Shown here piece by piece: positions 46,811 to 58,714 of a stretch of 64,000 nt of DNA (positions are counted from its first letter, which is position 1; every line of letters begins with the position of its first letter). Below the pieces are notes generated by a model. The model ran no database searches. It saw nothing but the letters and a program-made list of their open reading frames with translations, and was not told where the DNA came from. Both the position numbers and the translations under genes were made by a program. The stretch is from Scilla litardierei. Taxonomy: Eukaryota; Streptophyta; Magnoliopsida; Asparagales; Asparagaceae. The stretch is taken from positions 8,013,878-8,077,877 of the forward strand of contig CM061139.1 of NCBI GenBank assembly GCA_030789695.1, in the 5' to 3' direction.

Positions 46811-48857
46811 TCAAAAAGCAGAAGACGAAACATCCTCGTCATCCTCGGTGGAAGAAGTGTGGGATGCAGTGTGGGTGTGTGAGGTGACTGGTGTGCGGAG
46901 AAGTGGAGAAAGTGGTCGTGGTGATGGATCGGTGGGCGTAGAGGAAGTGTGGACGATGGGTGATGTGGAGGTGATGACGGTGAGTGGGAGTGAAATGGCG
47001 ACCAATGTGGTGGTGGGTGGTGGAGGTACGGGGGTAGGTGGGGATGAAGAGGGAATATGGGTAGGTGAGGATGGTGGGGGAAGTGATCGAGAACGCACCT
47101 GCAATTTCTTGCGGCGCACATATGGGGTGACGGAAGTGGAGGGTAGTGGAGCTGTGAGGGGAACAGTGGAGGGAATTGAAACTGTGGGAGTAGATGAGGT
47201 AGTGGGGATGGAAGTAGTGATAGGAGGGGATGGTCGCCTAGAGGGTGATGGTGGAGGTGAAGAATGTGATGGGGGAGGTGACGAACGTCGAGGTGGTGAA
47301 GGTGGTGGTGTGGGTGGTGGTGGTCTGTGGATGTGAGTGAGAAGGCGGAGGATGGCAGCCACGTTCCTCTCAAGTGTGAGGAAACGTGGGTGAGAGAAAA
47401 TGGAAGAGGATGGGACCGAAGGGACAGAGGACGTGGCAAGAGCACGGAGGGCAGCGATCTCGGCCTCGAGACCAAGATGAGCTGAGGCCTGGCGGTGACC
47501 AAAAGAAGTGGACTGACGTGAAGCGGAAGTGGTGCCAAGGAGTAATGTGGAAGTAATGACGACGGCAGTGGTCATGCCGGCACTAGACACAAGGCCGGAG
47601 ATGGCCTCATAAAGATCCTCAGAAGTGATGGGGCCAAGAGCACGGGTGGTGTGACTTGGGCTAGCCCCGATGTCTCCCCGGGACGCAGGGGTATCCTGCA
47701 CGCCTAAGCGGGCGACAGGGGAAGGTGATCTGCGTGTGTCCTGGGGAAAGAAAGGAAGGCGCAACCCCGCTAGAAAGTCGGGATCGGGCAGAAAAGTCCA
47801 ATCACCCACTAATTCTATAGTCATGCGAGCGGGGTTGGGGAGAATGGTGTAGGGGGCTGGGGGTGGCCGTAGTTGAAATTGAAACAACCATCAGGGCGGG
47901 GCTTAATTATATGAATATGTCGCAGGACATCAAGATCTAGATGTGAGGGTCCTGCGGCAGTGGGAAGACCTCGGGGATCGGGATATTAAATTGGGGAAAA
48001 GAAGCAATGATAGTGAGTATTCCCCCACAACAAAGCTTGCCCTTACCGGCCCGGCTAATCTCAAGGAGCTTGTAAACAAGCCAGTCGTCGGCATGGACGG
48101 GGATAGTAGTGGCCCTAAAGCTAATCCCATCATCATCTCGAACGAAAGGGAAAGTCATGGCCCATAGAATGAAAAGATCAGGGATGGTCACGGTGCCTGA
48201 CTCATCCCTGGGGGAAAATGCGGAGGATATGATCCAATGGGCCAAACAGAAAATAGGATGGACGATTGAGAAGGCCTTGGCCTTACCTCGAGGATAGTGA
48301 TGGAATAGGGTGAGGCGGAACCAAAACTAATCGACGTCGAATTCGGGTGGATACCCGTATTGTCAGATAGCATCGTCCCCAAGGATAGGAAAACCAAATA
48401 TATCATTGATCGTGTTCAGGTTGGTGCGGATGGTTTTGTTACGCACCCAAAAAATGACGGTCGACCCCGACTCACAGACAAGTGTGGATAAAAATTTGAA
48501 TGTGAGTGCAGTGTAGGACACGGCGTGAGCGTTTAGGAAGGCCAACCAACCTAAGTTTGCGAAGAGGGTCTCGACCTCGGTGAATACACCGAGGTCGATA
48601 AGCGATTGGGTGTGGGCAAACTTGGTCGATAGATGCCCCCGAACATCAAGTCTATGGTAAAAGTCTTTATGCTCTTGGTTTCGAAATTGATACCCATGCG
48701 GGCCCATCATTGGGTCATCATGGGGGATAACAGGTGGGGGAGGGGCTAGTGATAGTGCACGTGGTGTATTGGGAGGAGGACGTGTTTGTTTGCGTCTCTT
48801 TCGAGACGGTTCCACCTCCCGCAGGATACTCTTCCCCTTATCACGATCCCGGGCCAT
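46811..48857 (-). pseudogene. ORF3 ('env-like') remnant of element E
   Basis: Starts at ATG 48857 (Met-Ala-Arg-Asp-Arg-Asp). A basic cluster RKRRKQTR at about residues 19-26 looks like a nuclear localisation signal. The helical core (about 48700-47940) matches the plan of the D and A ORF3 cores, with a terminal NDIFGF motif before the first stop. TGA 48365-48363 and a TAG about 48 bases later interrupt the frame; the core continues in the same frame to a stop at 47937, and the C-terminal part is in another frame (47887-46811), with a leucine-rich segment and a very proline/serine/threonine-rich tail. No signal peptide or membrane helix seen. Non-functional now. Confidence 0.78.
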
Positions 48858-49127
48858 AGTGGGTGCGTGAGTGTAATGCAAATGAGTGTAGAACACGATA
48901 AAAGCACGCACACACAAACAATCAAGCTAGTAGAAATTCTAGGGTAAAAAGTAAAAAATTTGAGCAGTGGAGCGAAGTTACCCAGCAGAGATTGGAGTTC
49001 CTTGCTTGAAGTTGACCGAACACCGTGCAATTGGACGGAGTGTGGAGCCGCGGCACTCCTCTTCAGCGAAAATTCGAAATTGGGGGGGGGGGGTATTGTT
49101 GAATTAGGGCTAAGGAAATGAAATGGG

Positions 49128-49170
<43 letters not shown>

Positions 49171-49935
49171 GTGGAGAGATGGAAGGGGTAGGTGGAGAGA
49201 GAGACTAGAGGGGGAGTGGAGGTCGCAGGAGAGGTTTTTTTCCGGTCGTTGGGAGAGTCGGGGAGACGAAACGACTACAGGAGATGCGAGATCGGGCGAG
49301 GGAATGAATGGTTGGGGCGGATGGTTTTTATAGGGTTTAAGTCGATCCGATCGGGTGAGTTGTCACCCCATCGGTTGACTTATGGGTCGAGAATGTCAGC
49401 TGAAGAGACGCTACAGGCGAACCAGTCGGTTGATAACTCAACCGATCGGTTGGACGCTCCGCAAATTTTTCCGAGAGTTTGGTGTTGTTCACCTGGTCAG
49501 TCAACCGGTCATGCTTCTTATCACCCGATTGGTTGACAAAATCTGAAAATTTCCCGAGACTTCAGCCCCAGTTCACCCGGTCTGCCAACCGGTCACACAA
49601 ATCTTCACCAGATCGGTTTGTTGAGTGACTGATACGGCCATCAGCTGATACATCCCAACCGATCGGTTGAGTTATCAACCGATCGGTTGGGGCCTTGTTT
49701 TCTGCAAAAGTCCACAAATGGCCTAAGTCCCTCAACTGAAGTTCTTGCGGCTGGATTTATTTGTTAAAATAGATGAAATAAAGTTAAAAATAATCCTAAA
49801 AATTGGAAACAAAGTTTTAGAGCATGGGTTGCCTCCCAAGAAGCGCTTTTGTTTAACGTCGTTAGCTCGACGTCCGTAGATGATGTTCAAGGTGGGCGAT
49901 ACGGGTGATGCCCAAAGTCTGGCATCGCTTCAGCT
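48858..49935 (-). promoter_or_regulatory. Internal palindromic array, TATA box and leader upstream of ORF3, element E
   Basis: On minus: the gag-protease frame ends at 49936, then the GGGAGGCAACCC block (about 49825-49836), then an array of CACCCGATCGGGTG / CAACCGATCGGTTG sites at 49695-49341. About 14 bp after the last site comes a canonical TATAAAA (49332-49326). The leader of about 470 bp contains a (CT)n run (49167-49131) and a poly-C run (about 49083-49093), then the ORF3 ATG at 48857. In the LTR the same motif lies about 10 bp from its TATA box (53771-53779), so motif-TATA spacing is kept. This is the clearest case for an internal promoter. Confidence 0.68.
49131..49167. repeat. (GA)n microsatellite
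   Basis: About 17 uninterrupted GA pairs in the leader of ORF3 of element E; on the coding (minus) strand it is a CT run, a common feature of plant core promoters and leaders. Confidence 0.95.
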
Positions 49936-52622
49936 TCAGAGCTGGTAGCTTTTGGTGTAGTCGGTGGCGACAAGAAGACTCGCTCGACGACTCTCCCTTT
50001 GTTGATAGGGTCCGGGGGGCTTCTCCCTCATATTGGCGTCCACCGCCACTCGTTTAAGGATCCGGATCTCATCTCCGGTGAGCCCCATGGGCTCTTTGCC
50101 TTTTCTCCTCGTAGAAGGAGCTTTTGGGAATTCGGGAGGGATCACATGTTGGGTGACTGCCTCATCAGCAACTTCTTCTTTTGGTGAGCCAACTTGCTCT
50201 CTAAGGTCTCCCAAGCTATCGGGGGGATTTCTTGAAAGAATCTCCCAGGAGCTTGCTTCCACAACTCTCTCTTCTTCGTTCTCCAGCATACTGATACTAG
50301 GATCATCCGGGGGATTTGGGTGCTGCATTGACAACCCTAAGTCGAACTCGACTTTCGTTGCCTACATTAAAGGAAAGCTTCCCCTTCTTCACGTCTATTA
50401 GCACACCGGCGGTTGTCATAAAGGGCCGTCCAAGGATAATAGGGGTGTGCTTATCTTCCGGCATGTCCATCACCACAAAATCCACCAGCACTTGCACTCC
50501 ACTCACATCAACAGGGAGGTCATCTACTACCCCCACCGGGTATTTGACCGAACGATCTGCAAGCTGTAATGGCATGCCAGTGGGCTCCAAGTCTCCCATC
50601 CATATTCTCCTGTATAGCGATAGGGGCATTAAACTGACGCTCGCTCCTAGATCGACGAGCGCCCTCTGGATTGGCACTTCCCCAATCGAACAAGGGATGG
50701 AGAAACTTCCCAGGTCTTTAAGCTTGGGCGGTTTTGCGCGCTGAATGAGGGTGTTGCACTCTGCCGTTAATATGACCTTCTCCTTTCTGGATCCTCTTGT
50801 CACCAAATCCTTTAGAAATTTGGCGTAGGAGGGAATCGTCTCGATAGCTTCGAGGAAGGGGATTTGCAAGCTTAGATCCTTGACCATGGCAAAGAATTTG
50901 ACATACTTCTCGTCTATTTTGGCTTAGGCTAGCCGTTGTGGGACAGGCACAACGGGCTTGAACACTATGAGGCTCCCTTCCTCGGTTTTCTTTTTTCCCC
51001 TTTAGGGACTCCCTCCGGAGTCGTTTGCTTTGGCGACGAAGCACCGTCGTCATTTCAATTGGTCGTTCTACGACCAACGGTGCTTCCGGTTCCTTGGGGG
51101 GCACAGTTGTGGGGATTTGTGTTCCGCTCCTCAAGACGATAGCGGACACGTTCGCAAGCTCGTGCATGAGTGCCAAGGTATGATTTGATCCCCTCGGGTT
51201 CACTTCAGGTTGTGGCGGTAATAGATTCTGCGGCCTCTGAAGGTTTGCCACTTGTAAACCCAGCTGGGTCACCTGATCAGTGAGAACTCTCTGCCCCATC
51301 TCCAACTTCAAATTTATCTTCTCCTTGTTGACAATGTATTGAGTCAAGAGGGACTCAACCGAAGAGATGGCCCTCTGCTCGCCATATTGCTGCTGAATGG
51401 GTTGCTGATTCCTGGGAGCATATTGTTGATACTGTTGTGGAGGTGGTTGCTGCTGAAACTGCTGCTGCTGAAACTGCTGCTGTTGAGGCCTAGCCGGCTG
51501 ATATATCTGTTGTTACTGCTGCTGAGGCGGCGGCTGCTGATACGGTCCCCGGTAGCTAAGGTTGGGATGATTCCGGTTGTTTGGAGAGTAAGCCGGGTTG
51601 GAGCTAGTCCGTGGTGGATACGGCGCATTTCCTGTACGATTGTAGAATAGTGCGCTTGCTTGGTCCAATGGTGGTGAGATGTCACCACCCTCGAAGTCCC
51701 CCATGACTTCTGTTTCCACCGCGGTAATATGTTGCGTACCGGCGCCACCGGCTCCTACCATTAGTGCGGAGATCTGGGTCGACAGCAAGTCAAACTTGCT
51801 AGATAATTTGTCGACGTCCTCGACCCTGTGGATACCCCCAGATCTAGGTGTGGCTCTCTCGTCACACCACCACTCATTGTTGGATGCCATATTTTCTAGA
51901 ATGTTCCTGACATCTTCCTCACTTCTGGACATGAAAGACCCTCCAGCTGCGGCGTCCATCGATGATTTCAAATCATCCCTCAATCCGTTGTAGAACAGAT
52001 TAATTATCTGTCACTTGGGAAGCTCGTGATGAGGTCATCTTCACTGCATCTCTTTAAATCTTGTCCAAGCTTCATGCAGGGACTCGTGGCTGGCTTGGGA
52101 GAAGGAGGAGATCTCACTCCTCAGCTTCATGGTCTTCCCCAGAGGAAAGAACTTCGTCAAAAAAGCATTTGAAAGCTTCTCCCAAGTGTTGAACGTATTT
52201 GGGTCCTTCTCCCTAAGCCACAGCTTGGCCTTATCTCGCAGAGAGAAGGGGAATAGCTTTTGACGGATCGCCTCAGTTGTGACACCGTTTATCCGGAAGG
52301 TATCACATTTCTCCAAGAAGGAGTCCAAATGTTCAATGGGGCTCTCCATGGGTGCACCCGAAAATTGATCATGCTGGATCCATGTCACCAAAGACGGCTT
52401 AAGCTCAAAGCTTTACGCCGTAATAGCAGGAGGACGGATGGCGGAGGTGGACTCGATGGATGGCATCGAGAACTCCAGCAAGGACTTGTGAGGTGGGGTG
52501 TTCTCCCCCATGGTTTCAGGATCCTCTCTTCTTCGCTTCTCGGTGGCCAAACGCCTTAGGGTGGCGTTTATCTCCGGATCAATGGGAATCAAGTCGTCGA
52601 GACTTCTTGAACTCCTGCGCAT
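49936..52622 (-). pseudogene. gag-pro: Gag-protease remnant of element E (Athila type)
   Basis: ATG 52622 (MRRSSRSL) opens a gag frame with the core domain at about 52390-52040 (motifs LRDKAKLWL, FPLGKT, EAWTRFKEM). Stops interrupt the same frame at about 52413, 52041, 52035, 52011 and 51513. A glutamine/proline-rich linker (about 51660-51500) follows. A frameshift near 50900 leads to the protease, which keeps ALVDLGASVSLMPLS with its catalytic Asp and the IILGRPFMTTAGVLIDV end. A second frameshift near 50330 leads to a 130-residue acidic C-terminal stretch that stops at 49936. Where RT should begin the frame ends. Protease residues are conserved, yet the polyprotein cannot be made in one piece. 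Confidence 0.88.
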
Positions 52623-52787
52623 GAAAAACAACAAACACCCGTGAAGCGAAAAGTGGGAAAGAAACAGATAAGATAAGAAATAAAAATAAGAAAATAAAAG
52701 GAAAAAGAAGAAAGCGAAAATTATCGCGAGATAGGGATGGGAGCTAGACTCAAGGGTTCATGAAATCCTAAAATAACAAGCACGTTG

Positions 52788-52807
52788 CCTCCCCAGCAAC
52801 GGCGCCA
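52788..52807 (-). other. Primer-binding site of element E
   Basis: On minus TGGCGCCGTTGCTGGGGAGG, seven bases after the LTR end; Athila-type site with the standard TGGCGCC start. Confidence 0.9.
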
Positions 52808-52814
52808 TAAAGCT

Positions 52815-54403
52815 TGACGTCCCCTGCGCTTGTGCATCAGATGTGTGCAATATATAATTGGGGACGTGAGATTTAAATATTTATAACCGCAAGCACACGG
52901 TGTTGTAGTGTGGCTTGAGGGGTTGAACTCAGGGAGGCGTGGTTGTGCTTGTGTCAAGAAGGATCGGATTCACCCCATTGGCAAGCTAGCCCGAATCGGA
53001 TGCTGGGTTGTCACAGAAAATAGAATTCGAGGGATAAACAATATAAAGGGAAAACCCGGGACTTCGGTTTCCACCCTATCGTGCGATTCTCGCCGATACG
53101 GCCCACAGGTATGATAACGATCGGAATTAGGGTCTAATGGTGAGACGTTGCCTCTAAAAGTGGTACCAGCATCCCATAGGCCCGATATTCCGGTCGGTGC
53201 CCAGGATGATACGCCGGACTTCCCGGGTTCGGTCAGTGGGCATTCCCATGTCCATTAACACTGACCGACTCCGGGAGCACTAACCTCGCAACGATAACTC
53301 CCAACATCTCATCTTGCCGCTCCCACGTGCTAGGATTCAACGTCTACGCTAAGGGCGTGAGCTATGGCTAGGGAGTCAATCGCCAAGTTTATTCCCCCTT
53401 GGCCCAACGGTCAAAGGCGATCTTTTTCCCGCCGATGACAATAAAACACCCCGCGTAACCGATAGATTCCTAATCCCTATCGATTTCCTAGTCCTATGGA
53501 CGCATCGGGGAGAACCCACGAAGGGGTTTCCACCAAAATCCCAGATTTGGGAACTACTCACACATATTTACTAAAAAGCAATCTAAATCAAAATTGACCG
53601 TTAGAAACATGATCAGGCGATTGAAAAGTAGTAAGAGTAATGCAAATAACACTATATTAAAGTTTAACAAAGATCAGACAACTTACTAATATCTGAAAAA
53701 TTACAGCCGTCAAGAGAGAGAAAAAACAGCACAAAATAACAACACTCGTTTCTGGAAAACCTAGGGGTCCTATATATAGAAAACGATATCACCCGATCGG
53801 GTGAAAAATCACCCGATCGGGTGACCTGCTTCGTTCTTCGACAGCTAACCATGGGACTTCACCCAGTCATACGGCACTGTCGGTTGAGGGTTGAAGCTGA
53901 CCGGTTGGATCTTCGCGCCGTCGGGTGAACCGGTCGGTTGAGCTCTCCGTGTCTTGGCTTCGGAGAATTGGCTACAGGTGAACCGATCGAGTGAAGGTCA
54001 CCCGATCGGTTGGCATTCAGCATCAAAATCCAGAGAGTTGGGACGTTTGAACCGGTCTCTGAACCGACCGGTTGACTTCCTGACCGCTCCAGCTTGTGTC
54101 CGGGTGGTGCACGCGTGCATCACCCGATCGGTTGGAAGTGACCAACCGGTCGGGTGAGGGGCTGAAAGATGCGATCTTCGTCGTTTGACCCCCTGGATCA
54201 CGCGTGACTCCTCCCGTTACTCCGGGGACTCATGATATCATCGTTTTATGTCTCCTACGCCGGTAAACTCCTGCAAATATATAAAAACACGGAAAAGTAA
54301 AAGAAAACAAGAAAACACGAGAAAACAAATACAAGACGGCAGAAAATAGCAGAAAAACACGGAAGAAAATGTGCGCAAATATATGAAATATAAACGCACG
54401 TCA
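52815..54403 (-). repeat. 5' LTR of element E with U3 palindromic array
   Basis: 1589 bp, TGACG...CGTCA, uninterrupted. Array of CACCCGATCGGGTG, CACCCGATCGGTTG, GACCGGTT-type sites at 53785-54165; TATA box (minus CTATATATAGG) at 53771-53779. Compared with the split copy it shows scattered substitutions only. Confidence 0.94.
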
Positions 54404-55516
54404 TGTAGCCATCCTGTAGCTGGGCTATACATGCTGCATTGTCTTCATGGAGGGGTGTAAGCGCAAGAACGCCAGTCATCAGGCCGGTGGAGGTGAGAAT
54501 GTGCTGGATCACGGAACGTAGCCAGAAGCTCTCTTTACTTGCTTCATGGATTGCTAGAAGTTCCGAGTGAGTGGATGAGACGGTCGTCATGGTCTGCTTC
54601 ACAGATCTCCAGGATATGGCAGTGCTGCCGTAGGTAAACATGTATCCGGACTGAGACTTCTCTGTATGAGGATCGAACCTGTAACCTGCATCAGCATAAC
54701 CAACTAAACCTGTTGTTTCCCCTTTTCTGTAGAATAGACTTAAGTCTATGGACCCTTGGAGGTAGCGCAGAAGATGCTTAACTCCGGCTCAGTGCCGCTG
54801 TGTAGGTGCAGCACTATACCTGGCTAGTAGGTTGACTGCAAATGCTATGTCTGGGTGAGTGCAGTTAGCCAGGTAAAGGAGTGCATCGATAGCACTTAGG
54901 TAAGGCACTTCAGGGCCTAGTACTTCCTCCCCCTCTTCCAGCGGCCGATAAGGGTCTTTATGCACATCCAATGATCTGACGACCATTGGTATACTGAGGG
55001 GTGGCACTTATCTATTTGGAACTTTTTCAACAAGTTTGATGTGTAAGTTGACTTATGTAACAGGATCACATCGTTAAGATGCTCTATTTGAAGACTTAAA
55101 CAGAATTTTGATTTTCCGAGGTCTTTCATCTCGAAGGTTTCTGTCAAGCTTCTAGAAATCTCGGCGATCTCTTCAGGAGATCCGATGAGGTTCAAGTCGT
55201 CCACATAGACGGCTATAATGACAAATCATGTTTCCTTTGCTTTTATAAAGATGCAAGGACAGACTGGGTCATTTGTAAATCCTTGGTTTGCAAGGAAGTC
55301 GCTCAGTCTGTTATACCGCATCCTTTCAGATTGTTTTAGACCATACAATAATCTTTGCAGTTTCACTGAATAGATGTCATGTTTTCTCTCTTTTAGTGCT
55401 GCAGGCAAAGAATAACTGTCAGGCAATCTCGTATAGATGTCTCAGTCTAAGTTGCCATATAGGTATGCAGTCACGACGTCCATAAGCTGCATATCTAAAC
55501 CCTCTTGGGCTGTTAG
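54404..55516 (-). pseudogene. Element F (copia): reverse transcriptase and RNase H fragment
   Basis: On minus, from 55516: the RT passage MDVVTAYLYG (about 55480), LLYGLKQSERMRYNRL (about 55345), then a YVDD-type site that now reads MDDLNLIG (about 55204, preceded by a stop), LGL-like CLSLQIEHL, then RNase H with SWRSVKQ...STHSELLA (about 54610-54560) and EDNAACIAQLQDGY ending at 54409. Several stops and shifts; several family residues are changed (for example GLKQSERM for GLKQSGRM). The N-terminal half (gag, protease, integrase) is missing because segment G starts at 55517. Continues at 34546 across element E. Confidence 0.85.
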
Positions 55517-57635
55517 TGTTGGAAGCAACGATCTAGAATCTTGGTTTGATGATGACAAACGTGTCAGTATATCTGATGTGTGTGCTTAGTGTGTTTCAGG
55601 CTTGGCGATCACTATTTGGAGGAATTGCCATTCGTATAGCATATTGGGAGAAAGAGTCTGTGTGTGCACAAAGAAGTTTGACTTGGTCAAATGAGAGAAA
55701 AGTGGACCAAGTCAAATTGACTTAGGAGATTGGATTGATTCAAATCAATTTAATAGTCGATCAAATCAATTAGATGGATTTGTGCCTACCCAGTTCCTAT
55801 TCAAACACCAAATAAGATCTAATCAAATCCTATATCTTCTCCTTTTCCAATCTCATCCAATTTGAATTGCAAATCAAATACCATATTGTTTGGGTCAAAT
55901 CCCTAAGTGGTTGGCTCAACCCTATTACCCTTGTTCTATAAATACCCATCTCCTAGGGTTGAAGGGTTGCGCGGCAACAATATTCTAGGGAGAGCAGCCG
56001 CAATTATTTAACCTCGGAAGGAGGCCGGCCAATCAATTCCCCGGGAGTTCTTCGTTCAAAATCTCAAATAGGAGATCAGTTTGTTTTCCTTTGAAGATCC
56101 CAAAGGCCAGCCGAAATTTTCAGCTGCAACATCAATCAATAATGCAAAAGGGAAGGCTCATTTAATTTTTGTGTGCATGATGCACAGGGCTTCAAGTTTT
56201 TAATCACAAAACATTTGTTTTTAAGCACTGATCATTATGCCTTCAATATAAAACCTTTTAAAAAAAGAGGAGCACCTTTAATCCTCTTTCTTACTGACGC
56301 AGGTTGTATCCTCAACAAGTTTTTATTGTTAAATAAAGTTGATGCATTGATTGAGCCTTTGTTTTTGTTTGTCTACAGGTCAAAACAAAAGAGAAAAGGT
56401 AAATTAATTGAAGGGCATCACAGAGAAGAGAATCAACTGGCTGGCGCAACATCCAAATACAAAGTCCCCAAGGGTCAACTTACCGCAAGCTACAGAGGGA
56501 GTAGTGAAGGAGATATAGGAGAAAGATTATATATTATTCTTTTGACTTTGGTGTTCAGTTATGTAGGACGATTTTTTGCCTCTTCCAAAGTTTGGTGACA
56601 GCCGAGAGAAAAATATTTTAGGGCCGGCCTTCAAATATCCCCAGACGCACACAATTTTTTTGAGCAAAAATCTTTTTAATGTGCAAGCCAGCACACTTCT
56701 TATAAGAGCCTTTTTGGTTTTGTCAAAATACTTTATAAGAGGGGTTTAATTACTGATTGGCCGACTTGTGAAGGAGAGCTGCAAAAATCGGCATCCACCA
56801 ATCAAAGAGAGAGAGATTAGACTTTTTTTGTATTATTAAATCTCTTTTTTTTAAGCTCTTGATTGTTGCAGGTTGCATGTTCCCATAATTAATCCATTAA
56901 TTCATGCCCATGTGCAACAAACTCACAAGCTTCAAGACATCCACGCATCCAGAAGTGCAACCAGCTCTAAGCCTACAAATTGATCCAGCGTGATAGCTTG
57001 CAACTGCAATTCTTGGTGCCGAACTATCATTAATCGAGGTGTCGACTCAAGGCAACTAAGTGCTAGCCGTGAGGAACCTTGTTGCCGACCCATAGCTTGT
57101 GCGCCGTCAATCCAACTTCCAATTGCCAAAGCCGTAACTTTCAGATTCATCATTGCCGCAACTTGAGTTGTTGTGACGCGACGACTACATCACGTCAGAC
57201 TCAGATCTGTCCCGTGCTGATTGACGGAGACGACAACGGCTACACATAACTGAGCTTTCTAAACTCTTATTATTATTTTTGTGTAGTATTGTTTGATCTT
57301 CGTAGGGGAAACTTTACCATTTATTTTGTGACTATTTTGGGACTTGTCTACTTGGGACTGGACAAGTGGGACCCAGCTAGTTTGGGACTAGCTGGTAGAA
57401 AGATTTGCTATGATTGATAGTGAGAGGAAACACTGTGTGTGGGGTACTGAGAGTCCGACGAGTGTAGAGACGTAGATGGTGCTCTGAGCGTGCTCTAACT
57501 TGTGACTTTGTACCTATTGCACTATTCAATCAGTATTAGCTTTGGGGGCTGGAGTAGGTCGTTGGGACGACCGAACCAGGGTATATCTGTGCGTACTCTG
57601 TGATTGTCTATCTTTTACTCTGTGATTGTCAATCA
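55517..57635 (+). repeat. Segment G: LTR-like sequence of an unassigned copia-type element
   Basis: Starts TGTTGGAAGCAACGATCTAG exactly where the RT of F is cut, with the passage TTGGTTTGATGATGACAAAC typical of some copia LTRs; TATA box TATAAATA at 55937-55944; the GGGGCTGGAGTAGGTCG...CGAACCAGGGTA block near 57545 resembles the end of such LTRs. AATCAGTATTAG occurs twice near the end (57525 and 57631). No primer site follows; the Sirevirus 3' region begins at 57641. It may be a solo or truncated LTR. The right boundary is uncertain, and the 141-codon open frame at 56173-56598 has no family likeness. Confidence 0.45.
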
Positions 57636-57640
57636 GTATT

Positions 57641-58714
57641 AGTTTTTTTTTCTAGGTTCAATCCACCATGGGATACCAACCCTACCAACTCCTCGATTTG
57701 CGAAGACTTTCATTCAAACGGAGTTGATGGTGCTTGGGTAATGCACCAATGTAGGGGGAGCTTAATGTTGTAAGTATGATATTACATTTGGTATCCATGA
57801 GGGTTGAATGCATGCTTGGTTAAAATCGATTTCTTTACATTGATATCATTTTGTTTCTTCTAGCATGATAGACTTGTGAATGCCATAAATGCTTTGAAAT
57901 TCTTATCTATTTTTGGCTTGACAAGTTTTAAAAAAAAATTATTATGATGATTTTCGTATTATTTTTATCACCCTGTCACTTCTCATCGCACACTTCACTT
58001 AGTTTTGATGTGCTTTTACTTTATGTTCATTTTCGATCGATATTGTGACTTTTGATATACTATGATGTGCACCACTCTTTTGATGGTTCATTCCTTTGTG
58101 CACATTTTATGTATGTCTCTGATATTGATTTCGTCGCTCGACAATTTATTTTGATTCAATAGCTTTAGTTGTATGAAAACATAGAATTGTTTTCAATGCA
58201 CTAAGATAGCTATAAAAGTTGATATTGGAGAGTAAATTCATTTCACCAATAATTGAATTTACATTTGATATTTTGATGATTTAAGTTTTCGATTTTCGAC
58301 TATGGTCTCATTGACACGCTTTGACTTTATTCGAATTTTATTTTGGTGTCATATGAAACGTGGTCGTATTCTTAGACTCCCATGCTTAATGAATTATTTG
58401 GCCATGATTACTTGTCATTGGCTTCCTCCCGCTCTTTTTGGATTATGCCAAAGGGGGAGAGATATAATAATGGCATGTGCTAAATGATAATTTACCATGA
58501 ATCTAATTTGATATGTTAGATTCAGGGGGAGTTAAGATATAAAATTACAAATATTGGATTTGAATTTTTACTTTCATCGTCTGCTTGATGTATGCGCTTA
58601 TTATTTCATATGGAACTAATGTGTCATCAATGCAGGGGGGTAAGTATATTCCATTTAGTTCATTATTTTTGATTATTATATACGTTGGTTTGTCATCACC
58701 AAAAAGGGGGAGAA
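57641..58714 (+). repeat. Sirevirus 3' untranslated region, first copy, with several polypurine tracts
   Basis: Identical at nearly every position to 62960-64000, offset 5319 bp (I notice one difference, C at 58596 and T at 63915). It holds five G-rich purine tracts: 57753-57760, 58451-58460, 58524-58531, 58634-58640 and, abutting the LTR, AAAAAGGGGGAGAA at 58701-58714. Multiple tracts before the LTR are a known Sirevirus trait. It is preceded not by ORF3 but by segment G, joined at a run of nine T. Confidence 0.88.

Larger units (their letters stand above)
34547..54403 (-). mobile_element. Element E: complete Athila-like element without polymerase, split by element I
   Basis: On the minus strand: 5' LTR 54403-52815, primer site, gag-protease remnant 52622-49936, spacer with palindromic array and TATA, ORF3 remnant 48857-46811, purine tracts, 3' LTR (45162-44544 plus 35515-34547). 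The target duplication TGTAG is intact at 34542-34546 and 54404-54408, and joining these flanks restores the RNase H text of copia element F. LTR lengths, without I, are 1588 and 1589 bp. RT, RNase H and integrase are absent. It inserted as this polymerase-less form or lost the region afterwards. Confidence 0.93.

Noticed and set aside
46848..47336. 162-codon plus-strand Gly/Val-rich frame
   Set aside because: Antisense shadow of the proline/serine-rich tail of ORF3 of element E.
56173..56598. 141-codon frame in segment G
   Set aside because: AT-rich, no recognisable domain, inside what looks like an LTR.
58302..58487. 61-codon frame occurring identically at 63621-63806
   Set aside because: It is in the untranslated 3' region that is duplicated as DNA; the homologous part of element A does not keep the frame.
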